The notes below the pieces were generated by a model that saw only the letters and a program-made list of their open reading frames with translations, did not search any database and had not been told where the DNA came from. Of a stretch of 14,541 nt of DNA, positions 1 through 7,191 are shown in pieces (within the stretch, counting starts at the first letter, position 1; each line of letters opens with the position of its first letter). The DNA is from JAJZJT01 sp964610905 (GTDB lineage Bacteria; Actinomycetota; Acidimicrobiia; Acidimicrobiales; RAAP-2): NCBI GenBank assembly GCA_964610905.1, contig CAZSYT010000080.1, positions 1 to 14,541 of the forward strand, given 5' to 3'. The translations under genes were made by a program, and so were the position numbers.

Positions 1-53
1 GGGTGAGGACTTCTACCTGGCCACCAGCGGGGACATCGAACTGGCCGTTGACA
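1..53. mobile_element. Terminus of an IS21-family-like insertion sequence (partial)
   Basis: Read on the minus strand, the stretch begins at base 53 with TGTCAA and carries two related repeats one after the other, GGCCAGTTCGATGTCCCC and GGCCAGGTAGAAGTCCTC. A TG-starting end followed by multiple internal GGCCAG-type repeats is the arrangement I know from termini of IS21 (istA/istB) elements in actinobacteria. The body of the element would lie left of the window. The decayed ISL3 transposase frame next door loses its family resemblance exactly here, which fits an insertion into it. No istA or istB coding sequence is visible, so the family call rests on end structure alone. Confidence 0.45.
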
Positions 54-400
54 CGGCCTCTGGTTCGTGCGCTCGGGACCGTCCACCACTCGACGCCCGA
101 GTTGGGCAGTGGCCGGAGCCGGTAGCTCTCGAGACTGCGCCTCCCGCGGGCGACGCGACGGAGCTCCCCGGTGACCAGGTCCATGGCTTCGGACGTGGTG
201 TTCGACTGACCGGCGGTGGAGAACGAACGGATCTCTCTCCAGCGCCGCACCGTGCGTCGGAGCCTCTCCACCTCGAGCACCTCGCAGCGCCCAGCCCGCT
301 CGTGGGGTTCGGCCAGTTGGGAGCGGGCCTCTTCGGTCGTGGTTGCCGCGGACGTCTCGCGCAGGAGCTCCTCGGCGGCCGAGGGCGGAAGGGCGCTTAA
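54..400 (-). pseudogene. ISL3-family transposase, C-terminal remnant
   Basis: On the minus strand an open frame gives, in order, an AAEELLRE segment, VERLRRTVRRWREI, then GQSNTTSEAMDLVTGELRRV and SLESYRLRPLPNSGVEWW. This matches the C-terminal signature of ISL3 transposases: a LERL-RT-W helix, SNGPTEAVNLL containing the last acidic catalytic residue, a basic K/RRxGHG stretch, and YRLRLLLxxG. The first two thirds of the protein, with the zinc-binding N-terminus and the first two catalytic aspartates, is absent. Several signature residues are changed (NGPTE to NTTSE, GHG to ARG), so it is decayed, not just truncated. It starts where the glutamate synthase-domain gene on the same strand ends (stop at 397-399) and runs open into the IS-like end at 53. 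The upstream boundary of homology is uncertain by a few tens of bases. Confidence 0.68.
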
Positions 401-1938
401 CCAGCCGGTGGTGCGGACGGCACCTCGAGCTGCTGCATGAGGTCGCGGAGCGCGCGCGCCGACGCCTCGTCGGGGAGCCCCCACTCCGGCTGGTAGCCGA
501 AGAGGTCGCGGACCGGGCTCGACCCGAAGCGCCCGTCGAGGACCTCGAGGTGCTCCGAGGAGACGAGCGCCGGGTGCACCTCCCCGCAGGCCCTCGTCAG
601 CATCAGGGTCTCGTGGCGGAGCGTCGAGAGGTAGTTGGCGAACCGGACGCGCTTGAGCGCGGGGTCGAGGCCGGCGGCGAGGTACGGCGACTGCGTCGCC
701 ACGCCCACCGGGCAGCGGCCCGTGTGGCACTTCCGGGCCTGGATGCACCCGATGGAGAGCATGGCCTCGCGCCCGACGTTGACGAGGTCGGCGCCGAGCG
801 AGAACGCAAGCAGCGCGGCGTCGGGGAAGCCCAGCTTGCCGGACGCCACGAACGTGACCCGTTCGTCGATCCCGAGCTCGGCGAAGATGGCGAACACCCG
901 CGAGAGGGCGATCTTGAGCGGCAGCGCGACGTGGTCGGTGAACACGAGCGGCGCCGCGCCGGTCCCGCCCTCGCCGCCGTCGACGGTGACGAAGTCGATG
1001 CCGCGTCCCTGGTCCTCTGCCATGGCCTGCGCCAGCGTCCGCCAGAACCGGAGCTCGCCCACGGCCGACTTGATGCCGACCGGCAACCCCGTGGCCTCTG
1101 CCACCCTCTCGACGAAGTCGAGGAGCGACGACACGTCGGTGAACGCCGTGTGGGCAGCCGGGCTGACGCAGTCGGTGCCTGCGTCGACACCCCGGAGCCG
1201 GGCGATCTCCGGGGTGACCTTGGCGGCCGGCAGGACCCCGCCGAGGCCGGGCTTGGCGCCCTGGGAGAGCTTGACCTCGATGGCCCGTACCGGTGCCGAC
1301 GCCACCAGCTCGACGAGCGTGTCGAGGTCGAACCTCCCGGCGGCGTCGCGGCAGCCGAAGTAGCCGGTGCCGATCTGGAACACCAGGTCGCCGCCGTGGC
1401 GGTGGTGCTCCGACAGCCCGCCCTCACCCGTGTTCTGCCAGCAGCCCGCCAGCTTCGCCCCCCGGTTGATGGCCTCGACGGCGGGCCCCGACAGCGAGCC
1501 GTAGCTCATGGCCGAGGCGTTGAAGACCGAGGTCGGGCGGAACGCGTGCCTCCGCCGCCGGGCACCGCCGAGCACCTTCGCACCGGGCAGTGCGTCGTGC
1601 CCCTTCGGCACGGCCGGGAGGGGAAACGCCGCCTGCTTGAAGATCAACCAGTTCGAGGACGCCTCGAGGTCCTCGTCGGTCCCGAAGCCGAAGTAGTTGT
1701 TGCGCCGTTCCGCCGACAGTGCGACCCACGTGCGCTGGTCGCGGTTGAACGGCTTCTCCTCGTTGTCCCGGGCGAACCAGTACTGGCGCATCTCGGGACC
1801 GACGAGCTGGACGAGGTTCCTCCCGTGCCCGATGACCGGGAAGTTGCGCCAGATGGCCTGCCGGCGCTGCACCCGGTCGAAGGCCGCCACCCCGGCGACG
1901 ACGGCCGACAGCCCGGTCACGACGCTCCGTACCTTCAT
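397..1938 (-). CDS. FMN-binding glutamate synthase family protein
   Basis: 513 residues. Stand-alone version of the FMN-binding synthase domain of the glutamate synthase large subunit, without the glutamine amidotransferase domain. Visible motifs: MSYGSLSGPA (144-153), GEGG (171-174), QGAKPGLGGVLPAAK (226-240), DGGEGGTGAAP (320-330) and the [3Fe-4S] cysteine pattern C398-x5-C404-x4-C409, followed by PVGVATQ. The first 20 residues are hydrophobic (VVTGLSAVVAGVAAF) and probably form a membrane anchor or signal-like segment, as is common in this subfamily. The ATG start has a purine-rich GAGAGGGAGG immediately upstream. The family is annotated as glutamate synthase, but its physiological substrate is not established and ammonia-dependent or other amine chemistry is possible. 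The stop codon lies where ISL3 transposase homology begins, so the extreme C-terminus may have been altered by that insertion; overall length still looks normal. Confidence 0.93.
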   Translation of the reverse strand: MKVRSVVTGLSAVVAGVAAFDRVQRRQAIWRNFPVIGHGRNLVQLVGPEMRQYWFARDNEEKPFNRDQRTWVALSAERRNNYFGFGTDEDLEASSNWLIFKQAAFPLPAVPKGHDALPGAKVLGGARRRRHAFRPTSVFNASAMSYGSLSGPAVEAINRGAKLAGCWQNTGEGGLSEHHRHGGDLVFQIGTGYFGCRDAAGRFDLDTLVELVASAPVRAIEVKLSQGAKPGLGGVLPAAKVTPEIARLRGVDAGTDCVSPAAHTAFTDVSSLLDFVERVAEATGLPVGIKSAVGELRFWRTLAQAMAEDQGRGIDFVTVDGGEGGTGAAPLVFTDHVALPLKIALSRVFAIFAELGIDERVTFVASGKLGFPDAALLAFSLGADLVNVGREAMLSIGCIQARKCHTGRCPVGVATQSPYLAAGLDPALKRVRFANYLSTLRHETLMLTRACGEVHPALVSSEHLEVLDGRFGSSPVRDLFGYQPEWGLPDEASARALRDLMQQLEVPSAPPAG

Positions 1939-2064
1939 CGCCTCCCTCTCGCGCGACCGGTGACCGCTCGCCGCCGTCGTCGCTGCAGCGATGTTCCCAC
2001 GGTCCGCCGGTCGCCGTCGCGTACCGGCACCGTCCGCGTCGCGGTGGCGTCCGAAGACGCCCCG

Positions 2065-2680
2065 TCAGGGGCCCGTCGTCGGCAGCCAGCGCTCCCGGCG
2101 CCCGACCCAGGCACGCGACCATCGAGCCGAGCCTTCGGCCGGACCGAGCACGTCGTCGGTGAGCCAGACGGTGACGTCTGGGTCCCACCCGGCGAGCAGA
2201 GTCGACGAGCCGTCCCCGACGTCGACGAGCCGCCCGGCTGTCGCCAGGTACCCACGCACGGTCAGGTGGACGGCGTCGAGATCGGCGGCCAGGGCGGCGA
2301 AGTCCGTTCGCGGCCTCCCAGGATCGCAGGAGGGACCTAGTGACGTCGAAGGGGCGAGAGGCGGTGAGCGCCCGCCAGTCGCCGGGCCCGTCCACCTCGG
2401 CCACCCGGACCAGCCCGGTGACGCGCACCGGGTGGCACCGGGCCTGCACCCACCCGAAGCCGTCCTCCACGCAGCCAAGCTCGACAGAACCCAACCCGGG
2501 CAGGGCGCGGGTGGTGGTCAGCGGTCCGTGGGGGATCGACCACCAGCAGCTGTCCTGCCGCTCGGCCCCGTCGGCCGCCATTCGCGCCGCCACGCCGGAG
2601 CGCCGACGGCACCAGTCGCCGCGGAACCCGCCGCCGTCGGGGCGTGGGAACTCCGTCGCCTGCTGGACGTCGAGGGCCAC
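2065..2680 (-). pseudogene. Unknown protein interrupted by a frameshift
   Basis: Two minus-strand segments in different frames both have strong third-position GC and sensible composition. The first starts near a GTG at 2680 (VALDVQQATEFPRPDGG) and runs through SCWWSIPHGPLTTTRALPGL and ARCHPVRVTGLVRVAEV to about RPFDVT (2335). The second, about 2305 to the TGA at 2065, reads DFAALAADLDAVHLTVRGYL, then GWDPDVTVWLTDDVLGP and WVGRRERWLPTTGP. Joining them needs a single extra or two missing bases between about 2300 and 2340, giving a product near 205 residues. I do not recognise the family. A sequencing error, a genuine broken gene, or (less likely) programmed frameshifting would all look like this. 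The proposed start is weak: a GTG at 2713 in the same frame is an alternative and no good ribosome-binding site is seen. Confidence 0.5.
2392..2443. repeat. 52-bp direct repeat, copy 1
   Basis: Identical, base for base, to 2677-2728. The spacing of 285 bp is a multiple of three, so on the minus strand both copies encode the same residues, ARCHPVRVTGLVRVAEV. Each copy contains a perfect inverted repeat, CCCGGTG-ACGCG-CACCGGG (2414-2432 here). Sequence on either side of the two copies is unrelated, so this is not a simple 285-bp tandem duplication. Confidence 0.85.
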
Positions 2681-2728
2681 CTCGGCCACCCGGACCAGCC
2701 CGGTGACGCGCACCGGGTGGCACCGGGC
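2677..2728. repeat. 52-bp direct repeat, copy 2
   Basis: Second exact copy of the 52-bp repeat at 2392-2443, with the internal hairpin at 2699-2717. It overlaps the proposed start of the frameshifted gene, whereas copy 1 lies inside its coding sequence. It could be a small dispersed repetitive element, a copied coding segment, or a trace of misassembly at a repeat. Confidence 0.85.
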
Positions 2729-2993
2729 GCGGCAGCAGGCTCAGGTCCGGGCGTCTCGCCACGCCCCGGAGTTCACCCCAACCCGACCCTCCAAAGAACC
2801 CACTCTCATCGAATGGATGGGCGACGCCCGAGCAGCTGCAGCTGCGCCTCGACGGAGCCAGCGACCTTCTGCTGCGTCCCCGCGGTCCCGGGGGGACCGG
2901 GGCCGAGCAGGGTGGCGGACGCCCCTTCCCGAGTCCGACGCCGCGCCCGGAGGGCTACCTCGTCGCACACGCGACCCGCGACGGCTCCTCCGG
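2729..2993. other. Gap between genes with no convincing gene
   Basis: From the second 52-bp repeat to the end of the esterase gene I see no reading frame with family-like content on either strand. Frames that cross it either overlap the esterase or look like low-complexity shadows. A minus-strand ATG near 2813 opens a 22-codon frame that ends at a TGA near 2741; it has no recognisable content. No clear promoter or terminator was found. Confidence 0.5.
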
Positions 2994-3932
2994 TCAGGGA
3001 ACGCGCCCCGCCGCCCGATCCCCCGACGCCGGTAGGCCACGGACCCATGCACCGATCCGCTCGTAGGCGGGACCAGCAGCCGGCCAGCCGTAGTTGAGGA
3101 AGCCGTGCGGCTGGCCGGGAGCGCAGATCTCGTCGACGTCCACCCCGGCGTCACGCAGTCTTGCTGCGTACGCCCGGCCCTCGTCGCGGAGCATGTCGCA
3201 CCCCCCGAGCAGGACGAAGGCCGGCGGCAGACCGTGAAGTCCCTGCGCGTGCAAGGGAGCGGCGTAGGGCTCGCCGTCGAGGTCCTTCCCCCCGCCGTAG
3301 GCCTCCCAGAAGCGCTCGAGCGCGGTCCGGTTGAGGATCAACCCGTCGAAGCGTTGACGCGAAGGGAACATCTGGGAGCCGGCGACCCCGGGGTACATGA
3401 GGAGCTGCCCGGCGAGCGGGGGGTCGCCCGCGTCACGGAGGGAGAGCGAGGTGGCGGCGGCGAGGTTGCCACCGGCGCTCTCGCCCCCGACGACCACCGC
3501 GGGGCCGGTCGCCCCCAAGCGCTCGGCGTTCTCCCGCGCCCACCGGGTGACCGAGACGCAGTCGTCCAGGCCTGCCGGATAGGGGTGCTCGGGAGCGAGT
3601 CGGTACCCGACCGAGACCACGACGCAGCCGGAGCACGAGGCGAGCTCCCGAGCCACGTTGTCCATGAGCCCGATGCTGCCGACGCAGAAGCCGCCGCCGT
3701 GGAAGTACACGAGCAGCCCGCTCGTCGGCGCGTCGGGGCGGTAGACCCGGATCGGGACGTCACCGACCGAGTCGTCGGCCACGTGGGCCACGTCGCGGGT
3801 GACGGGGAACCCGGCGGGGCTGCGGGCCAGCTCCAGCAGGTCGGCGTCGAGGTCGTCGAACGGCGTCGACAGGAGCGGGTTGTCCTCGATCCACTGCTCG
3901 ACCCACGGGTCCAACTGTCCCTCGGCGTCCAC
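2994..3932 (-). CDS. Alpha/beta hydrolase, HSL (hormone-sensitive lipase) type esterase
   Basis: 312 residues from the GTG at 3932. Carboxylester hydrolase of the HSL/family IV type: oxyanion-hole motif HGGG (78-81), GYRLAPEHPYPA (109-120), nucleophile elbow GESAGG with Ser152, acid residue Asp246 in GGCDMLRDEG, and His276 in QPHGF. The full catalytic triad is present. The frame can be extended to a GTG at 4031, but that codon has no ribosome-binding site and the added residues are low in complexity. The GTG at 3932 has GGGAGAGG eight bases upstream and gives the usual family length. It lies downstream of an acyl-ACP thioesterase and an F420-type oxidoreductase on the same strand and is probably transcribed with them. 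Likely cytoplasmic, acting on short or medium acyl esters; the true substrate cannot be read from sequence. Confidence 0.92.
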   Translation of the reverse strand: MDAEGQLDPWVEQWIEDNPLLSTPFDDLDADLLELARSPAGFPVTRDVAHVADDSVGDVPIRVYRPDAPTSGLLVYFHGGGFCVGSIGLMDNVARELASCSGCVVVSVGYRLAPEHPYPAGLDDCVSVTRWARENAERLGATGPAVVVGGESAGGNLAAATSLSLRDAGDPPLAGQLLMYPGVAGSQMFPSRQRFDGLILNRTALERFWEAYGGGKDLDGEPYAAPLHAQGLHGLPPAFVLLGGCDMLRDEGRAYAARLRDAGVDVDEICAPGQPHGFLNYGWPAAGPAYERIGAWVRGLPASGDRAAGRVP

Positions 3933-4052
3933 GCGACCCGCCTCTCCCGTCGGCTGTCCACCCGAGCGACCCCCATCGTGCCCGAAGCCCGACGAGGGGG
4001 TGTGCGGCGCCGTCGAGCTGGCCACGGGCACGTCGCCGAGGCACGTCGCCGG

Positions 4053-4910
4053 TCAGGGACCGTGGTCGGCGGCAGGCACCGGCTCGTCGCCCGCCGGTCC
4101 CACGAGGGCGGCAGCGAGCAGCCGCCCGTCGCCGCCGACAAGCCACAGTCGGCGTGCCGGGCCGTCGTCGTCGACGACCAGGTGGGGATCGGCGTCGGGG
4201 AGCACTGCGGCAGGGTGCTCGACCACGGCGGCGAGCGGTGTCGGCGGGTGCTCGTCGAGCGCGTCCTCGACAGCCGCCCAGGCCACCGCGTTGTTGGCGT
4301 GCCCCCAGACGTCGAAGTCGGCAGCCCGCAGTGGCCACGGTCGCCTGGTGGAGCCGCGCAGTCCGGGTGGAGGCGCGGGCAGGGTCAGGCGCAAGCGGAC
4401 CCGTCGCTCGCCGGCCGACGGCCCGAAGACCTGGTGGAACCGGTCGCCGAGCCGGGCCGGCGCACCGGAACGGCGGTCGATGGCCACCCACACCGCCCGG
4501 GCGGCCACCCGGGCTCCGGTCTCTCCCGTCACCAGGGTCGTGCGCTCGGCCCACCGGCCGCCGGTACCGGAGCAGAACGTGACGAGATCGAGCCGTTCGC
4601 CGAGCACGGGGAAGCGCTCGACGACCATCGTCGTGCGCCGAAGCATCCAGCCCGCGTCGTCACCGAGGTCCGCGTCCGCCGCGTCGTCCTCGGCCACGTC
4701 CTGCAGCGTGCGGGCGAGGGCGTCGAACCGTCCTCGTCGGCCGGGTCGCGCGTCGCCGAGGCGCACCTGGGCGGTCCCACGATGCGCTCGCCCGCAGCGC
4801 GGCAGCCGGGCGGCCAGCCACATGCGGTGGTCGACGGGCCCTTCCTCGGTCCCGGCGCCGCTCGGGGCAGAGCGGTCAGGCGCTGGCGGTCGCTGGGCCG
4901 TGTCGGGCAC
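4053..4910 (-). CDS. Acyl-ACP thioesterase-like protein (double hotdog)
   Basis: 285 residues. Resembles FatA/FatB-type acyl-ACP thioesterases, which hydrolyse acyl-ACP to free fatty acid and ACP. The N-terminal hotdog is marked by LRRTTMVVERFPVLGERLDLVT (about 90-111) followed by RWAERTTLV. The second begins with RPWPLRAADFDVWGHANNAVAW (about 190-211). In plant enzymes the corresponding stretch is DLDMNQHVNN, with the second Asp, the Asn and the His implicated in catalysis; here the Asp and His are kept (D200, H204) but the Asn position holds Trp202, so activity may differ. The GTG start has a poor ribosome-binding site and the first 28 residues look disordered; M30 is a possible later start. 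Only 24 bp separate it from the end of the upstream oxidoreductase gene, suggesting one operon. Confidence 0.82.
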   Translation of the reverse strand: MPDTAQRPPAPDRSAPSGAGTEEGPVDHRMWLAARLPRCGRAHRGTAQVRLGDARPGRRGRFDALARTLQDVAEDDAADADLGDDAGWMLRRTTMVVERFPVLGERLDLVTFCSGTGGRWAERTTLVTGETGARVAARAVWVAIDRRSGAPARLGDRFHQVFGPSAGERRVRLRLTLPAPPPGLRGSTRRPWPLRAADFDVWGHANNAVAWAAVEDALDEHPPTPLAAVVEHPAAVLPDADPHLVVDDDGPARRLWLVGGDGRLLAAALVGPAGDEPVPAADHGP

Positions 4911-4934
4911 CGGGACAGTCTGCCGCCTCCGGCG

Positions 4935-6002
4935 TCACCCGGAGGGTGGCGCGTCAGGGGCGGGACCGTCTCCGGCGGCCCGGACCGCTCGGGCGATCTC
5001 CCCCCAGCGTCCCAGGGTGCCGGGGTCGGCGGCGATCCCGGCCGCCGCCAGGTACGCCACCAGCCGCCGGGCGGTGCCCCGGTAGCGACGGACGAGAGCG
5101 TCGGCCAGGTCGTCCCACCGGGCCACGACGGCGAAGTGCTCGAGGATGTCGTCGGTGATCGTGGCGGCGAAGGCGGCGGGGTCCCCGGCCTTCAGCCGCT
5201 CGTTGAGGCGGGCCGAGGTGCCTGCGAATCCGAGGTCCTCGAACTGGAAGGCGTAGTTGCGCGTGGAGCCGTAGAAGGCGACCTGGTTGCGCGCGAGCTC
5301 GAGCAGGGGGGCGCGCTCCTCGGGGGTGTCGCCGGGCACGGCGAACACGGGCACGGTGAGCTCGACGTCCCCAACCGAGCGGCCGGCGCGGGCCGCCCCC
5401 TCGGCCAATGCCGGGAGCAGGCGGTCGTGCAGGTAGGGGAGCGAGTGCAGCGGGTGGACGTGGACGCCGTCGGCCACTTCCCCGGCCATGGCGCACATCC
5501 ACGGGCCCACCGCGGACACGTCGATCTTGATGTCGCCGTAGGGGTGGCGGCGGGGCGCCCACGCGCCGGGCAGCAGGCTGAGACGGTAGTAGGGGCCGTC
5601 GTGGGCAAGGGGGGCCTCCCCACGGAAGGCGGCGAAGCAGGCCCGCACCGCTTCCACGTAGTCGCGCAGCCGTGGTCCGGGGGGGTCGAAGGCGGCGCCG
5701 TAGCGGCGTTCGACGTGGGCGCGCACCTGGCTGCCGAGTCCCAGTCGGAACCGCCCCTCCGTGTTCTGCGCCAGCTCCCAGGCAGTCCCGGCCGTCACCA
5801 TGGGGCTGCGGACGAAGGCGACGGCGATGCCGGTGGCGAACGACAGGGTCGGCGCCTCCTGGGCGGCAGCCGCCACGGACAGCCACGGCGCCTGCGTCGT
5901 CTCCGTGAACACCATGCCGGAGAGGCCGGCCGTCTCCACCGCCCTCGCCAGCTCGGCCGTCTGCGCCCAGGGCTGGGTCGGGGCCATCAGGTGGAGCTCC
6001 AT
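4935..6002 (-). CDS. F420-dependent LLM class oxidoreductase (TIGR03617-like)
   Basis: 355 residues. Luciferase-like monooxygenase-fold enzyme of the type that uses reduced coenzyme F420. Recognisable features: LARAVETAGLSGMVFTET near the N-terminus, SFATGIAVAFVRSPMVTA (about 54-71), the TEGRFRLGLGSQVRAHVERR block (81-100), YVEAVRACFAAFRGE (115-129) and GDIKIDVSAVGPWMCAMAGE (156-175). The frame is open up to 6041, but the ATG at 6002 is preferred because AGGAGG lies five bases upstream and the family begins with a strand such as MELHLMAPT. It is first of three same-strand genes, followed by the acyl-ACP thioesterase and an esterase, hinting at a role in lipid or acyl-group metabolism. The substrate is unknown. 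Confidence 0.9.
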   Translation of the reverse strand: MELHLMAPTQPWAQTAELARAVETAGLSGMVFTETTQAPWLSVAAAAQEAPTLSFATGIAVAFVRSPMVTAGTAWELAQNTEGRFRLGLGSQVRAHVERRYGAAFDPPGPRLRDYVEAVRACFAAFRGEAPLAHDGPYYRLSLLPGAWAPRRHPYGDIKIDVSAVGPWMCAMAGEVADGVHVHPLHSLPYLHDRLLPALAEGAARAGRSVGDVELTVPVFAVPGDTPEERAPLLELARNQVAFYGSTRNYAFQFEDLGFAGTSARLNERLKAGDPAAFAATITDDILEHFAVVARWDDLADALVRRYRGTARRLVAYLAAAGIAADPGTLGRWGEIARAVRAAGDGPAPDAPPSG

Positions 6003-6128
6003 CGTCGCCTCCTCGCGGGCTGTCCACTCGGGGCCCATCATCGACGCAACCGGGCGTCCGCCGCCACGAGCGGTGCCGCGGACGGTCGCGCCCCCACCGG
6101 ACCGGCCGCTACCGCGCTCGTCGCGTCG

Positions 6129-7077
6129 TCACCCCGGACCGCCACGAGCCGGCCCCTCGCCCGCGTCGTGCGGCGCCTCCATGACGACGCCGTGTGGCCA
6201 CGTCACCGCCCCGAAGAGCGCCCACAGCCTGGCGAAGGCCTCGGGTGTCGGCGGCAGCGTGCTCTGGAGGTGGAGCGGCCCGGTCCCCGGAGGCGCCACC
6301 CACAGGTGCGCGAACCCGACGCGCTCGTAGACGTGGACGGGTGCGTCGAGCGAGTCGCAGCGGTGCACCTCGAGCTTCGGGTCCGCCCCGGCGAAGTCGT
6401 CGACCGTCCAGGACGGGAGGGCGTCCTCGAAGGTCCCGGCCACCTCCACCAGGTCGAGGTTCGCATGCTCGATCCGACCCGTCTTGTACAGCCAGTGCGT
6501 CACCGCCGCCGGTGGGAACACCATGTGCAGTCCGAAGAGCGGCACGGTCGACATCGGTGCGTCGTCGCTCGGCCGCACCGCCAGGGCATCCGCGAAGAGG
6601 TAGAGGACGACAGGGGTCTGCCGAGGACCGTGGAGCCCGCCGGCCCGGAGGTCGAGGTGCATGCCGAGCACGTGCCCGACGAGGTGGCGCTGGTCGTGGA
6701 GGCCAGTGGAGGTCACCTCGAGGTGCAGCGCCTCAGCGGCCTTGCCCAGCTTCGTCGCCGCTCGCGCCCCCGCGGCGACTCCCACCGCGGCCTGCTGGCG
6801 CAGCCCGCGCAACCGACGGCCCAAGCCGTCGGTCGGGGAGGACGGGTCCGCTCCTGCGCCGTCGTCCTCGGCGGCGGTCCCGGTGCCCCGCCCGGTGTNN
6901 NNNNNNNNNNNNNNNNNNNNNNNNNNNNNNNNNNNNNNNNNNNNNNNNNNNNNNNNNNNNNNNNNNNNNNNNNNNNNNNNNNNNNNNNNNNNNNNNNNGC
7001 GTGCCGTCCGGGCCGTGCGTGCCGTCCGGGCCGTGCGTGCCGTCCGGGCCGTGCGTGCCGTCCGGGCCGTGTGCCAT
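6129..7077 (-). CDS. Unrecognised protein with collagen-like N-terminal repeat (spans assembly gap)
   Basis: The ATG at 7077 has AGGAGG eight bases upstream and begins MA followed by four visible HGPDGT units, i.e. Gly-X-Y triplets GPD/GTH, which run into 100 Ns. Beyond the gap the frame ending at the stop at 6129 gives 255 more residues: a Gly/Thr/Asp-rich linker (TGRGTGTAAEDDGAGADPSS), a helical stretch (QQAAVGVAAGARAATKLGKA), then a globular part with HLVGHVLGMHLDL, VPLFGLHMVFPPAAVTHWLY, PSWTVDDFAGADPKLEVHRC and VHVYERVGFAHLWVAPPGTG. The two sides are in frame only if the true gap length is a multiple of three. Joining the flanks with zero bases or whole 18-bp units gives His then TGRGTGT, so the N count is a placeholder. 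I recognise no family for the globular part. It lies between the MarR gene and the F420 oxidoreductase on the same strand. Confidence 0.72.
6899..6998. other. Assembly gap of exactly 100 Ns
   Basis: A run of 100 N, the conventional placeholder length. It begins directly after the 18-bp tandem repeat on one side, so the assembly most likely broke on that repeat. Reading frames drawn through it are not meaningful. Confidence 0.99.
6999..7070. repeat. 18-bp tandem repeat, at least four copies
   Basis: Four perfect consecutive copies of GCGTGCCGTCCGGGCCGT, with the array truncated by the gap. On the minus strand, in the frame set by the ATG at 7077 with its strong ribosome-binding site, each copy encodes HGPDGT. 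A partial fifth unit lies at 7071-7074. The true copy number is unknown. Confidence 0.95.
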
Positions 7078-7115
7078 GGAGCGGACCTCCTGAGCTGTGC
7101 TCGGGTCGTCACCCG

Positions 7116-7138
7116 CGCGCTCTCGACTGGCGAGCGCG
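7116..7138. terminator. Hairpin between the MarR gene and the repeat-protein gene
   Basis: CGCGCTC (7116-7122) and GAGCGCG (7132-7138) form a perfect 7-bp stem with a 9-base loop. It lies downstream of the MarR gene and upstream of the next minus-strand start, with no T-tract. It could be a weak terminator, an attenuator, or chance in GC-rich DNA. Confidence 0.25.
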
Positions 7139-7191
7139 TGACCACCGTACCGGCGTGGTGGCACGCGACGGAGGCGGCGGGCGCCTCGACG

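Noticed and set aside
343..2340. Long plus-strand frame opposite the glutamate synthase-domain gene
   Set aside because: The minus strand carries intact FMN and iron-sulphur motifs; the plus frame has no recognisable domain and typical antisense composition.
1424..2713. Single long minus-strand frame covering the unknown gene and part of the glutamate synthase gene
   Set aside because: Only its first part (to about 2335) looks coding. Beyond that it runs out of frame with both the second half of the unknown gene and the glutamate synthase gene.
2806..3154. Small minus-strand frames (80 and 137 codons) over the end of the esterase gene
   Set aside because: They overlap a well-supported gene in other frames, have low-complexity Arg/Gly/Ala-rich products and no recognisable motif.
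6999..7070. CRISPR-like repeat array
   Set aside because: The 18-bp units are directly adjacent with no spacers and lie in frame after a good start codon; this is a coding tandem repeat.
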